Below are positions 39,221 to 48,236 of a stretch of 64,000 nucleotides of DNA, piece after piece. The translations under genes were made by a program, and so were the position numbers. How positions within the stretch are numbered: position 1 is the first letter of the stretch; each line of letters opens with the position of its first letter. This DNA comes from Chitinophagales bacterium (GTDB lineage Bacteria > Bacteroidota > Bacteroidia > Chitinophagales > Chitinophagaceae), in contig JAATFV010000063.1 of assembly GCA_015655015.1 (NCBI GenBank), forward strand, positions 80,694-144,693. The letters run 5' to 3'. Below the pieces are notes generated by a model that saw only the letters and a program-made list of their open reading frames with translations, was not told where the DNA came from and did not search any database.

Positions 39221-40762
39221 TCATTCCATTTCTTTCACCAGGTAATCGTTTACTTTCCTGTCCTCCGAAGAAAAGCTGATGCCGATGGCTACCTTCTTCC
39301 GTTTATCTGCCTGGTATGGCTGCAAATATCCTTTTCCCAATATCTGGTCAAGGGCTTTTGGGGCAGTGGCGTTCAGTTTTAGCTCTATTGCATAGATATG
39401 AGTAGCCGTTTGTATAAGCGCATCGCAGCGGCCGACGGAACTATGCACTTCACTTTGAATATCCACCCCCAGTTTTTTAAATGTCAGGTGCACGATGATA
39501 TGGAAGATGGATTCGCTGTCCGCCTTCCAGTGATCGTAAGGGATGGTGGAGATCAATGCATTCAGGTGCTGTATGAGACCTGGAATATCCCCGGCCAACA
39601 ACGCTGCTCCCAGATCTCCTGTCAAAGCCATCGAATCGCCCGGGTATACTTCCCGGTATGCACTCAGCAAGGCATCCAGCAAGCTGGATGCTACTTCCTT
39701 ATTGGGATAATCCAATTCATAGGTTCGCATTTGAGGATCATAATCTTTGATGGTCAGGTAACCTGTTTGGAAAAGTAACGGCGCCGGGTCAATATGTTCG
39801 ATATCGAAATTATCCAGAACAGTCTCTCCCAGCCGGAGTCCTTCAAACCTGAATTCTTTCCTTCTTGTTATCTGTTTCACCAGGAAAGTAGGGGTACCTG
39901 TCTGAAACCAGAAATTACTGAACCGGCCTTGCTTCATAAAGCATAATATGGAAAATGGGTTATATAATGTATGCTCTCCTCCCCAGGAGTAACCGTTGTA
40001 CCATTCTTTTACCCTTTTAATCAAGGCCGGTCTATCCATCTTGAATTTTATGGCGAGACGATCCAGGTCTTCTGTAAAATATTTTTCCAGCTCGGCCTGT
40101 GTAATGCCGACCAGGTCGTTCATCGTTTCGGACATAGAGATATCTTCCAGATTATTCAGGTCGGAAAAGATGCTCACTTTAGTGAACTTGCTCACCCCGG
40201 TGATCAGCAGCAAACGGATGTGCTCGTCGGCATCTTTCAGGACGGAATAGAAACTTTTAAAAATGGAGCGATTTTCCTTCGCCCGGGGCAGATCGTCAAG
40301 ATAGTCTATAATTGGTTTGTCATATTCATCTATCAGAATAACCACTTTATCAATCACAGCGACTTTTTCGATCAGCTCTCTGAACTTTTCTTTAAGGTTG
40401 TTATCTTCCTTTAAATAGATATTAAAATCCCCGGCTATCATGCCCAGCTCCCGGCTAATGGCTTCTGTCAGGCCACGCTCTCCATAAGCCATCTGGCTAA
40501 ACTTAAGATGGATCACCGGGTGCTTTTGCTCCCAGTTCCAGTTATGCTCTATCCAAAGTCCCCGGAACAGCTCTTTGCTCCCTCCAAATATCTCTTTAAT
40601 GGTAGAAAGTAATAAGGATTTTCCGAATCGTCGCGGACGGCTCAGGAAATAATATTTTCCGGATTCAATAAGAGTATGGATCAGGCAGGTCTTGTCTATA
40701 TACAAAAAGCCACCTTCCTGTATGCTCCTGAAATCCTGTAAGCCGATCGGGTATTTGCGCAT
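39221..40762 (-). CDS. AAA-ATPase_like protein with PD-(D/E)XK nuclease-like C-terminus
   Basis: About 513 residues. The N-terminal AAA part (RKYPIGLQDFRSIQEGGFLY, then SRPRRFGKSLLLSTIKEIF with a Walker-A-like GKS, and KVVILIDEYDKPI as Walker B) is followed by a C-terminal PD-(D/E)XK_9 domain (DIQSEVHSSVGRCDALIQT, then HIYAIELKLNATAPKALDQI, where D and E-x-K are the likely metal site). This family is highly multiplied in Bacteroidota, and its role is unknown. The start at 40762 begins at the family's RKYPIG motif. It is divergent from the GHKL gene. Confidence 0.92.
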   Translation of the reverse strand: MRKYPIGLQDFRSIQEGGFLYIDKTCLIHTLIESGKYYFLSRPRRFGKSLLLSTIKEIFGGSKELFRGLWIEHNWNWEQKHPVIHLKFSQMAYGERGLTEAISRELGMIAGDFNIYLKEDNNLKEKFRELIEKVAVIDKVVILIDEYDKPIIDYLDDLPRAKENRSIFKSFYSVLKDADEHIRLLLITGVSKFTKVSIFSDLNNLEDISMSETMNDLVGITQAELEKYFTEDLDRLAIKFKMDRPALIKRVKEWYNGYSWGGEHTLYNPFSILCFMKQGRFSNFWFQTGTPTFLVKQITRRKEFRFEGLRLGETVLDNFDIEHIDPAPLLFQTGYLTIKDYDPQMRTYELDYPNKEVASSLLDALLSAYREVYPGDSMALTGDLGAALLAGDIPGLIQHLNALISTIPYDHWKADSESIFHIIVHLTFKKLGVDIQSEVHSSVGRCDALIQTATHIYAIELKLNATAPKALDQILGKGYLQPYQADKRKKVAIGISFSSEDRKVNDYLVKEME

Positions 40763-40859
40763 GGCGCCAAAGCTACTAAAAAATCCGCCAGTCCAAAATA
40801 GAAGGCGTTCGCCTAAAAACGAAAGGCTCATAGTTGGAAGATTAAGAATAATCCACCAG

Positions 40860-40884
40860 AATACTAATTAATTTAGTATTTTTG
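40860..40884 (+). promoter_or_regulatory. Palindromic promoter region of the GHKL ATPase gene
   Basis: AATACTAA and TTAGTATT form a perfect 8-bp inverted repeat with a five-base centre (40860-40880). It overlaps TATTTTTG (40877-40884), a match to the Bacteroidota -7 box. The ATG at 40889 is only four bases further on, so the message would be almost leaderless. A protein bound to the palindrome would block this promoter. Confidence 0.6.
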
Positions 40885-40888
40885 CCCT

Positions 40889-42988
40889 ATGAAACATACC
40901 CGGCAATTATCCACTCATTCCAGGGTAGTGAAAGATCTGCTCACCAAATACAAAGATACTTTCACCGCCTTCTGCGAACTATTGAATAATTCACTCCAGG
41001 CCAAAGCAACACAAATCGACCTGAGAATAGAATACGTCAGCACCAGCGCCTATAAAGCCCCATTAATAAAAATAGAGCTGACCGACAACGGAACCGGAGT
41101 GGCCGCCTCGGAGTTCGAAGACAAAATCCTTTTGATCGGCACCGACGTCAAAAAGGACGGACAAGGCATCGGAAGATTCGGAGCCCTGCAGATCGGCGAA
41201 AAGATGACCATCGAGACCGTCGCGTACGATCCGGAAAACAAACATTTCTCCCGCGTGGAGTTCCCCCTGGACTCCTCGAAAATATCCTCTACCCTGGCAA
41301 AAGTGAATTTTGAATACGACGTAGAGATCCTGAAAAAAAAGGTCAGCTCCTATTATAAAGTCACGATCGAAAAGATTCATCATAACAAACAAGGAAAGAT
41401 CGCCCTGAAAAATAAGATCTCGGAAAAATTCAACAGCGATGCCATCCGACAATCGATCTTTGAAAAATACCCCCTGCAGATCTTCAACAGGGAAGTAAAA
41501 TTCACCGTAAATGACGCCCCCCTCAATCCCTCCGATTTTGTCATTGGCGCCCCAACGATCAAAAAGAGCTTATATGTCGATATCAAAGGCGCCGAACACC
41601 CTTTCGACTTTCATTTTTACCAGGTAAAAAGCAACCTCCATAAAGTAAAAGTCTTCTTCTACGTAGAAAATGCCGGCATCAAAATCGTAGCCCATGAGTT
41701 CACCTATTCCTCGGACTGGTACACACCGGACCTGGGAACCTGGTTTATCTACCTCGACTCCCCCTTTTTCAATACCGGCCTGTTCCGGAATATCGACCTC
41801 GACTCCCTGGGCGACGAAGAAATAAAACAATTAAAGGAATTCATCAAGGATACCATCAATAATTTTTTCAAGGCCAATAACCGGCGCTTTGAAAAATTCA
41901 TCACCGAGCTGGAGAAAGACGCCGCCTACCCTGACTCCTTCGATTCCCCGATCGCCCAATCCAGGGAATTACTGTTTCAAAAGATAGCATATATCGTAGA
42001 AGACGAATACAAACTGCTCGACCAGAAAAATGAAAAAATAAGATCCCTCTTCTACTCCCTGCTGGATAAATCCCTGGCTAATGGACATGTGGAAGAAATA
42101 TTTTCCAAAGTCGTTACCCTGTCCGCTCCGAACATGGAGAAATTTCACCAGCTGCTGGAAAAGACAGAGCTGGAAAACGTCATTAGCTTTTCGAGCGCTG
42201 TAGCCAACAAGCTGGAATTCCTGGACTTCCTCCATGAGCTGACCTATGGCCGCCTGGCCGATATCTTACTGGAAAGAAGCCAGCTCCACAAGATCATTGA
42301 AAAAGAGCTGTGGCTTTTCGGAGAAGCCTATAACGGGTCCCGGCATCTCTGGTCCGACAAGAAAATAGGAAATATCCTGGCTGAGCTGCGGGAAAAATAT
42401 TTCAATTATGAACCCACTGCTGCCGATGACAACCTGATCAGCCCGGAAGAATACACCGGAGCAAATGCCAACGGAAGAACACCGCCTGTCGAAGGACTGG
42501 ACAATATAACAGATCTCTTCTTCTTAAATGAAAAGATCCTGGACAATGAAGACAGGGAGATCATGGTGGTAGAATTAAAATCCCCCAAATGCGCCATCGG
42601 GAAAAAAGAGCTTCAACAGATAGATGACTATGCATTTACCGTAGAGTCCTTTCCGGGACTGCCCAAAGAAAATACCCGCTACAAATTCATCCTGATCTCT
42701 TCCCGCCTGACCGCTTATGCCAAATCTAAAATGAGATCGAGCCGGGAAAAATACAATGAGCCCTTTCTGTATGACCGGAAGGCAGAAAAGAACATCGACG
42801 TGCTGGTGATGGAATGGTCGGAGCTGATCGCCCTCAACCGCCGCAAACTGGACTATTTATCAACTAAGCTTGAAATAAAGAATAAAAGTCTAAAAGAAAA
42901 ATTCGAGTCCGAATATGCCGGCATCATCAATGAGAAAGTTTCGGCGCGGCTGACAAAGAGCAAGGCTGATAAGAAAATAACCGCCTAA
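40889..42988 (+). CDS. GHKL (MORC/Hsp90-like) ATPase with PD-(D/E)XK-like C-terminal domain
   Basis: A 699-residue protein. The N-terminal GHKL ATPase shows all boxes: FCELLNNSLQAKATQIDLRI (N box, about residues 31-50), IELTDNGTGV (G1), GQGIGRFGALQIGEKM (G2). A middle S5-like and helical region follows. At about 540-580 come TDLFFLNEKI, EIMVVELKSPK and KKELQQIDDYA, a D...E-x-K...Q pattern of a PD-(D/E)XK nuclease. Prokaryotic MORC-like ATPases have been linked with restriction and defence systems. A stand-alone ATPase-nuclease chain therefore could be a phage-defence effector, but this is inference. It is divergent from another ATPase-nuclease gene. Confidence 0.85.
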   Translation: MKHTRQLSTHSRVVKDLLTKYKDTFTAFCELLNNSLQAKATQIDLRIEYVSTSAYKAPLIKIELTDNGTGVAASEFEDKILLIGTDVKKDGQGIGRFGALQIGEKMTIETVAYDPENKHFSRVEFPLDSSKISSTLAKVNFEYDVEILKKKVSSYYKVTIEKIHHNKQGKIALKNKISEKFNSDAIRQSIFEKYPLQIFNREVKFTVNDAPLNPSDFVIGAPTIKKSLYVDIKGAEHPFDFHFYQVKSNLHKVKVFFYVENAGIKIVAHEFTYSSDWYTPDLGTWFIYLDSPFFNTGLFRNIDLDSLGDEEIKQLKEFIKDTINNFFKANNRRFEKFITELEKDAAYPDSFDSPIAQSRELLFQKIAYIVEDEYKLLDQKNEKIRSLFYSLLDKSLANGHVEEIFSKVVTLSAPNMEKFHQLLEKTELENVISFSSAVANKLEFLDFLHELTYGRLADILLERSQLHKIIEKELWLFGEAYNGSRHLWSDKKIGNILAELREKYFNYEPTAADDNLISPEEYTGANANGRTPPVEGLDNITDLFFLNEKILDNEDREIMVVELKSPKCAIGKKELQQIDDYAFTVESFPGLPKENTRYKFILISSRLTAYAKSKMRSSREKYNEPFLYDRKAEKNIDVLVMEWSELIALNRRKLDYLSTKLEIKNKSLKEKFESEYAGIINEKVSARLTKSKADKKITA

Positions 42989-43054
42989 AAAAAGCCCCGC
43001 AGGATCCTGCGGGGCGCTACTATAAAAAAGCTCCGGAATGGATCCGGAGCTTTT
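42987..43054. terminator. Two back-to-back bidirectional terminators
   Basis: The first hairpin (42994-43015) is a perfect palindrome with arms GCCCCGCAGGA/TCCTGCGGGGC and an A-run before it. The second has arms AGCTCCGGA (43029-43037) and TCCGGAGCT (43043-43051) with A-run 43024-43029 and T-run 43051-43054. They separate the convergent GHKL and OmpA-type genes. Confidence 0.9.
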
Positions 43055-43060
43055 AATTCC

Positions 43061-45277
43061 TTAACGCATTCTCACTCCTTTCTTTTCCTCCGTCTGATTA
43101 ATATTGCGGATCACCACCTCTACCCTTCTGTTACACTGTCTTCCTGCGTCCGTCTTATTATCACAGATAGGATTGTCCTTGCCAAATCCACGGACAACCA
43201 CCCTTGACTTATCCACTCCGGCTGCGATCAGTGCATTAGCGACCGCCTGGGCCCGTGCCCTGGAAAGGCGTTTGTTCACCGCTACACTACCCTTGCTGTC
43301 CGTATAACCGTCGACATAGAAGTTAGAATTAGGTATTCCCTCGTTCATCACCTGGGCCGCATGCCGCAGAATAGTGTCCGACTCATGCCGGATCGTAGCC
43401 TTGCCATAATCAAAGAGGATATTCTTGAATTCCGCCGTTATCTGCAGCACTACCTTTTCGATAGGGCAACCATGGGTGGAGACAGGCCCGGGCTCATTGG
43501 GACAAAGATCCACATCATCCGGTACGCCATCTCCATCCGTATCCGGTACAGGACATCCCTGGTATTTTGCGACACCAGCCACAGTAGGACACTTGTCATC
43601 CTTATCCGGGATACCATCTCCATCCGTATCGGGACAGCCATCGAATTTTTTCAGTCCGGGCACCGTCTTACAGGAATCCTCTTCATCATTCACCCCATCT
43701 CCATCCGTATCCGGTATCGGGCAGCCATTGTACCTTTTAACACCAGCCACCGTCTTACAGGAATCTTCTTCATCATTGATCCCATCCCCATCCGTATCTG
43801 GTATGGGACACCCCTGATAACGAGCCAGACCGGCCACCAGCGGACATTTGTCTACGTCATCGTAGACGCCGTCCTTATCCGTATCCGGCTTGAGCTTTTT
43901 CTTGTACTGCATCCCAAAATGGAACCCTACGTGCAGATCGGCCTGTTTGGAATCATGCACGAGCGCAGAAAGCACGCTGCCCGATCCGATGAAGAAAGGT
44001 CCTACCCGAAAGGCCACCCCTGCATTGAACTTGGTCAGGTCATTATAGCTCAACGGCAGCTCAACGCTGAACAGGTGGTTCTCCCACCGGGGAGTTACGC
44101 TGTACGCGTTGTAATAATATAAATTAAGCGGGCCACTCTTATTCACCGTCCACTGACCGGCCGCATTTACGCCCCAGCCTCCTCCAAAAAGATAATCGAT
44201 ATTTCCCTGTATGGTGGTCGGCAGGTCGACATTATACGAACCGCTCTGGCTGGTGCCTGTAAAATAAGGGCTCGCATCCAGGATGCCTTTATAATCCTTC
44301 ACAGATTTGCCGGCAAACTGACTCAGCGGAAACTGACCCACCGGGTTAGGCGGTACATTTACCGTATAGGTAGATGCCGCATTCGAGCTCTTGTTGAACG
44401 AGATCCTTCCCACATCCAGCAGGGAAGCAGCAATTCTTAATTTATACTTATTGGCAAACCGGTCGGTCTCATACATGGAATAATCGGCAGATGGCCTGTA
44501 CTCATATACAAACCCGATATCTCCGCCGGCGCCATGCCCGTTGAACTTAAAGAAGTCCTTGAATTTGTAATCCGAAAAGTTGGCATCCGTAGTATTGATA
44601 GCCAGGCCGCCCGTAGTATTGGTGAGATAAGCATTACCGTTCCCATCCACCGTGCCCGCCAGGCCATTGGTGGAAAGATACGAGTCCGCCGTACCCGCGA
44701 TATACTTTAACGTGATCCCTCCTTTAAAAAAGTTGTGACTTCCCTTATTGGTGAAGACCTGCCCGATCGATCCGCCGATCTCTGTCCAACCTGTCGCATG
44801 GACCATCATGCTGCTATTGAAGTTGAAAGGCAGCCCGGTAGTAGTATTGCCCCCGTCAAGAATCGCCCCCGCCAGATTGCCGTCTATATTGCGGCCATTG
44901 GCGAAAACCCGGGAACGGGTGGTAAACGCAAGAGAAGTCTTGGGACTCAGACTGAACATAACTGACGGTCCCATTACATCCACATAAGCAAGACTGTTGA
45001 CATTGTTGCTGCCCCTTAATAATTTCGATTTTAAAGAATCAGCGCTGAAAGACCGGGTTATATCACTAAATCGAAGACCAGAATGATTGGTTCCTACAAA
45101 ACCATTAATGGCAAAAACATTGACATCCCATTTGTAACGATTATCTGCAATATAAGCTGGATTGAAAAAGACGCCGTTGACGCCTGTGTAATTGCCCGTT
45201 CGATAGCCGGGGAAAGTTTGTGCATACGTAGTCATCGTCGCAATAACGAAGATGAATAGGAAAAGGTGCTTTCTCAT
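43061..45277 (-). CDS. DUF5723 barrel protein with TSP3 repeats and OmpA C-terminal domain
   Basis: A 738-residue outer-membrane protein. Signal peptide (LFLFIFVIATMTTYAQ), a DUF5723-like N-terminal beta barrel (about 20-470; GVNGVFFNPAYIADNRYKWD is typical), five calcium-binding thrombospondin type 3 repeats (470-605; DTDGDGINDEEDSC, DTDGDGIPDKDDKCP and relatives), and an OmpA-like peptidoglycan-binding domain (about 620-730; GYTDSKGSVAVNKRLSRARA, then CNRRVEVVI). It links outer membrane and cell wall. The repeats are near-identical at DNA level and could recombine. A sigma-54-like element lies 33 bases upstream. Confidence 0.93.
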   Translation of the reverse strand: MRKHLFLFIFVIATMTTYAQTFPGYRTGNYTGVNGVFFNPAYIADNRYKWDVNVFAINGFVGTNHSGLRFSDITRSFSADSLKSKLLRGSNNVNSLAYVDVMGPSVMFSLSPKTSLAFTTRSRVFANGRNIDGNLAGAILDGGNTTTGLPFNFNSSMMVHATGWTEIGGSIGQVFTNKGSHNFFKGGITLKYIAGTADSYLSTNGLAGTVDGNGNAYLTNTTGGLAINTTDANFSDYKFKDFFKFNGHGAGGDIGFVYEYRPSADYSMYETDRFANKYKLRIAASLLDVGRISFNKSSNAASTYTVNVPPNPVGQFPLSQFAGKSVKDYKGILDASPYFTGTSQSGSYNVDLPTTIQGNIDYLFGGGWGVNAAGQWTVNKSGPLNLYYYNAYSVTPRWENHLFSVELPLSYNDLTKFNAGVAFRVGPFFIGSGSVLSALVHDSKQADLHVGFHFGMQYKKKLKPDTDKDGVYDDVDKCPLVAGLARYQGCPIPDTDGDGINDEEDSCKTVAGVKRYNGCPIPDTDGDGVNDEEDSCKTVPGLKKFDGCPDTDGDGIPDKDDKCPTVAGVAKYQGCPVPDTDGDGVPDDVDLCPNEPGPVSTHGCPIEKVVLQITAEFKNILFDYGKATIRHESDTILRHAAQVMNEGIPNSNFYVDGYTDSKGSVAVNKRLSRARAQAVANALIAAGVDKSRVVVRGFGKDNPICDNKTDAGRQCNRRVEVVIRNINQTEEKKGVRMR

Positions 45278-45309
45278 AAAGTTTTCTTTTTATAGTTAAA
45301 TACCTGATA

Positions 45310-45325
45310 TTCAAATGCTATGCCA
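45310..45325 (-). promoter_or_regulatory. Sigma-54-like promoter of the OmpA-type gene
   Basis: Minus-strand TGGCATAGCATTTGAA: TGGCAT, and TTTG placed as in sigma-54 -12 elements, with A in place of the final C. Confidence 0.5.
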
Positions 45326-45509
45326 CGCGAGTTTTATCAGGATCTAACACAGATTGACCATCTTTGGGGTGTTGATTCTACAAAATGATGTTTTCAGTAT
45401 CTCAATCTCCGGGACAGGCAGATTGCCTTGTTCACCCTCCATCATCTTTTGTAGAAAAAGCCCTACAACGGGAATTGTTTTCTACAATCGTTAATCTGTC
45501 ATCAGAAAT
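45326..45509. other. Intergenic stretch with an imperfect inverted repeat
   Basis: No gene is supported. TCTACAAAATGATG near 45377 and the reverse complement of TCTACAAAAGATGATG near 45440 can pair, leaving a loop of about 50 bases. The meaning is unclear. Confidence 0.35.
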
Positions 45510-46709
45510 TTATCGGGAAAAACTAAACAGGCCGGCATCCGGATCTTTTCTCCCGGTGATCGATCTTTCAATCATCCCGGCAGCCATCATGCTAAAGGTG
45601 ATCCCATTGCCCCCGAAACCCAGGGCGAAATAAGTATGCGGTCTCCCCGGCAGGGAACCGATATAGGGAAGTCCGTCTTTCGTAGAAGCAAAAGCGCCGG
45701 CCCATTTGAAATCCGTTTTGAAGTCCAGCGCGGGAAATAATTTTCCAAAGGAAGATTCCAGGGCGCGCGCCTTACCCGAAAGCGACTTTTGTCTTTTTCG
45801 TGGATCGGAAAAATCATCGTCCTTGCCGCCGATAAGGATACGCTTGTCCGGCGTCGTCCGGAGATAAAGATAGGGTCTCGCCGTCTCCCAGATAAGGGAA
45901 TTGCGAAACCAAAAATGATCGTTCTCAAAAGGCTCGCTGACAATGGCATAAGTAGAATGGATCGTCTGTACTTTTTGCGGGATATAAACGCCGGACTCAT
46001 ACCCGCATGCAATAACGAGCTTACGGGCTTTTATCCTTTTCCCATCCGCAGCGATCAGCTCCACTCCTCTCCTGTGTTCGACGACGGATTTTATTTCCGT
46101 ATGGTCGTATACCCGGATACCCTGTCGCCTGCAATCATGCAGCAGGGCGTGTGTCAGCGAATACGCTTTGACTTCCGCCCCATCACGGGAAAAAAGCGCT
46201 GCATCCTTCTCAAATCCGAATTTATTTTTTACTTCCTCTTTCTCCAGCCATTGCAGGGATATACCGATCGCCTTGCGGGCTTTGTATTCCTTTCGCAGAT
46301 CAGCCGCATCTTTTTTGAAAGAGGCATATTGAAGGCTGGGCCTGCGTTTAAATCCCGCTTCCGGCAATTTCTGACAGATCTTTCCCAGGTCGGAAATAGA
46401 TTGCAGGCAAAGCAGGTAACTTCTTGCTGCGTCGCGGGGCCCTACTTTCGCAGAGAGCTCTGTCAGCGGAGTATCGATCTCATATTGTAAAAGAGCCGTG
46501 CTGGCAGCCGTGCTGCCAAGTCCTACATGTCTTTTATCTACCACTACGACCTTCAGGCCAGCCTTGCAAAGATGCCAGGCGGCCAGGGCGCCGCTGATGC
46601 CCGCTCCCATTACCACCACTTCCGTATGGATATCATGCGGAAGAGATGGATAAGACCGGATAATTCCCTCATCCAGCAGCCAGAAGGGATAGTCGGTGCG
46701 GAGATCCAC
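45510..46709 (-). CDS. FAD-dependent oxidoreductase (DAO family)
   Basis: A 399-residue protein with a dinucleotide-binding start at about residue 31 (EVVVMGAGISGALAAWHLCK, GxGxxG), VVVDKRHVGLGSTAASTALL after it, and the C-terminal FAD contact GLPYIGSLPGRPHTYFALGF, then GGNGITFSM. It belongs with glycine/D-amino-acid oxidase-like enzymes, and the substrate is unknown. Its start codon lies immediately after the DUF6496 stop, so it is coupled in the pyrophosphatase, DUF6496, oxidoreductase operon. The last residues are normal for the family. Confidence 0.92.
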   Translation of the reverse strand: MDLRTDYPFWLLDEGIIRSYPSLPHDIHTEVVVMGAGISGALAAWHLCKAGLKVVVVDKRHVGLGSTAASTALLQYEIDTPLTELSAKVGPRDAARSYLLCLQSISDLGKICQKLPEAGFKRRPSLQYASFKKDAADLRKEYKARKAIGISLQWLEKEEVKNKFGFEKDAALFSRDGAEVKAYSLTHALLHDCRRQGIRVYDHTEIKSVVEHRRGVELIAADGKRIKARKLVIACGYESGVYIPQKVQTIHSTYAIVSEPFENDHFWFRNSLIWETARPYLYLRTTPDKRILIGGKDDDFSDPRKRQKSLSGKARALESSFGKLFPALDFKTDFKWAGAFASTKDGLPYIGSLPGRPHTYFALGFGGNGITFSMMAAGMIERSITGRKDPDAGLFSFSR

Positions 46710-46961
46710 CTATTTGGAGCTCTTTTTAGGGGAAGATTTTTTGGCGGCTGTCCGGCCGGAAGTTTTTTTGGCAGGCGCGCCGGCACTCTTTTTTGCAGGT
46801 ACTTTCGCTCCTTCCTTCCGGGCTTCGGAAAGACCAATGGCAATAGCCTGCTTGCGGCTCGTAACCTTTTTACCGCTCCTCCCGCTTTTCAACGTTCCTG
46901 CTTTTTCTTCGTGCATGGCTCTTTCGACCTTGTCGCCTGCTTTTTTTGAATACTTAGCCAT
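46710..46961 (-). CDS. DUF6496 small basic protein, histone H1-like tail
   Basis: An 83-residue, strongly basic protein. The first half (AKYSKKAGDKVERAMHEEKA, then GRSGKKVTSRKQAIAIGLSE) fits DUF6496. The C-terminal half is Lys/Ala/Ser-rich (KKSAGAPAKKTSGRTAAKKS), as in histone H1-like or nucleoid proteins. DNA binding is plausible but not shown. It stands between pyrophosphatase (45 bases upstream) and the FAD enzyme, which begins on the next base. Confidence 0.85.
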   Translation of the reverse strand: MAKYSKKAGDKVERAMHEEKAGTLKSGRSGKKVTSRKQAIAIGLSEARKEGAKVPAKKSAGAPAKKTSGRTAAKKSSPKKSSK

Positions 46962-47006
46962 AAAATTGATTTTATTGAGTTAGTAAATATAAAGCCCCTT
47001 CCACCC

Positions 47007-47486
47007 TCATGCATCGATCAGGCTCATCGCTTCCTTCCTGTACATCTTCTTCATCGTCTTGAACTCCTTTCCTTCAATCCGGTTGTAGTTAATAAAAAAC
47101 TGTTCCAGCTCATTGAGGATATTATCCGGCAGATCGCTGATCGTCCTGATCTTTTCAAAAATATTGCTGCATTTAGGAATGGCGAGGAAGCGGTCATTCC
47201 TAATCAGCTTCTTTTTACCCTTCTCTTCCGACTGCTCGGCCTTGATCCCGCCAATAATCCGGCATTTGATCATGATACCGGGAAAACTGCAGAATTCAGA
47301 GATCACGATGACATCGAGAGGATCGCCATCCTCCCCCTTTGTATCCGGGATAAACCCAAAATCATAAGGGAACACCATACCCGAAGGCAATATCTTTTTC
47401 AGCTTGAAAAAATGGGAGGCAGGATCATAATCATATTTCTGGGCGCTGCCTTTCGGGGTCTCGATAACTACATCTACACAGTCCAT
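47007..47486 (-). CDS. ppa: Inorganic pyrophosphatase (soluble, family I)
   Basis: A 159-residue enzyme that hydrolyses pyrophosphate to two phosphates. Seen are the substrate-binding KYDYDPASHFFKLKKILPSG, YPYDFGFIP-like FPYDFGFIPDT, and the signature DGDPLDVIVI with three metal-binding Asp (about residues 56-64). The C-terminal part (FKTMKKMYRKEAMSLID) is family-like, though this branch is shorter than the E. coli enzyme. It heads a small operon and shares its upstream region with DUF421. Being in a stress block, it may be an accessory rather than the housekeeping copy. Confidence 0.93.
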   Translation of the reverse strand: MDCVDVVIETPKGSAQKYDYDPASHFFKLKKILPSGMVFPYDFGFIPDTKGEDGDPLDVIVISEFCSFPGIMIKCRIIGGIKAEQSEEKGKKKLIRNDRFLAIPKCSNIFEKIRTISDLPDNILNELEQFFINYNRIEGKEFKTMKKMYRKEAMSLIDA

Positions 47487-47498
47487 AGATTTCTTTTT

Positions 47499-47556
47499 TT
47501 TAATAACAAAAGATCTTACAAGATCTTATTGTTAAAAAACCGGGCCATTATTTGAT
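47499..47556. promoter_or_regulatory. Shared divergent control region of ppa and the DUF421 gene
   Basis: Two overlapping sigma-54-like sites point in opposite directions: TGGCCCGGTTTTTTAA on the minus strand (47532-47547, for ppa) and CGGGCCATTATTTGAT on the plus strand (47541-47556, for DUF421). Both have GG ten bases before the -12-like dinucleotide (TA and GA). On the ppa side the palindrome AAGATCTT occurs twice (about 47507 and 47518), giving a hairpin or paired operator. Confidence 0.4.
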
Positions 47557-47580
47557 AGATCCTTCAACAAACAGCAACTT

Positions 47581-48069
47581 ATGGAATGGACGGATATCTT
47601 TTTCGGGCATGGGACCGATCTGAACAGCCTTCAGATGAGCGCCCGGGCGGTCCTGATCTTTTTTATCACCTTACTGCTGCTGCGCATCGCGGGCATCAGG
47701 ACCTTCGGGAAGAAGTCGGCCTTTGATAATGTGATCACCATCCTGCTGGGGTCCATCCTGAGCCGGGCAGTGGTAGGGGCATCGCCCTTCCTTGCTACCT
47801 CCGTCGGATGCCTCGCCTTTGTGCTGGTACACCGGCTGCTGGCCTTTCTCAGCTTTCGCAACGACTGGATCGGCCGGCTTATCAAAGGAGAAAAGTCTTC
47901 TCTCTATACCCGAGGGAAGGAAAATGAGGCAAATATGAAAGGCGCCCATATCAGCCAAAAAGACCTGCTGGAAGGAATTCGCCTGAAAATAAATGAAAAC
48001 TCCTTCGAAGCCGTAGAAGAGATCTTCATCGAAAGGAATGGGGAGCTCAGCGTTATTAAAAAGAAGTAA
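47581..48069 (+). CDS. DUF421 (YetF-like) membrane protein
   Basis: A 162-residue protein. Two or three N-terminal membrane helices (ARAVLIFFITLLLLRIAGIR, then FDNVITILLGSILSRAVVGA) contain RTFGKKSAFDNV and LGS, typical of the family. The cytoplasmic C-terminus (ISQKDLLEGIRLKINENSFE, EIFIERNGELSVI) is the short form of the DUF421 domain. Such proteins occur in stress and spore operons, and their activity is unknown. Confidence 0.92.
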   Translation: MEWTDIFFGHGTDLNSLQMSARAVLIFFITLLLLRIAGIRTFGKKSAFDNVITILLGSILSRAVVGASPFLATSVGCLAFVLVHRLLAFLSFRNDWIGRLIKGEKSSLYTRGKENEANMKGAHISQKDLLEGIRLKINENSFEAVEEIFIERNGELSVIKKK

Positions 48070-48199
48070 CCGGCCATCCCGCCCGGAAGATTTAACGCGG
48101 TCACAGAAAAGCATTAGTACGGTTACACGGAAGCATTAAGCCTGGCCACCTGGCGGCATTTAGCACCGCCGTCCGGAAATAGTTGGCCTGCCGGAATGT

Positions 48200-48215
48200 T
48201 AGCATGCCGTTTGCA
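48200..48215 (+). promoter_or_regulatory. Sigma-54-like element upstream of the SRPBCC gene
   Basis: TAGCATGCCGTTTGCA differs from TGGCAYGNNNTTTGCA only at the second base (A for G). It lies 21 bases before the ATG at 48237, so the leader would be very short. Confidence 0.4.
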
Positions 48216-48236
48216 TGATCGATATATAAATTCCTT

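Noticed and set aside
43361..44122. 253-residue plus-strand frame with Ile/Arg repeats
   Set aside because: It is the antisense of the TSP3 repeats in the OmpA-type protein.
47507..47526. Rho-independent terminator between ppa and DUF421
   Set aside because: The two genes diverge here, so a terminator makes no sense; an operator or leader hairpin is more likely.
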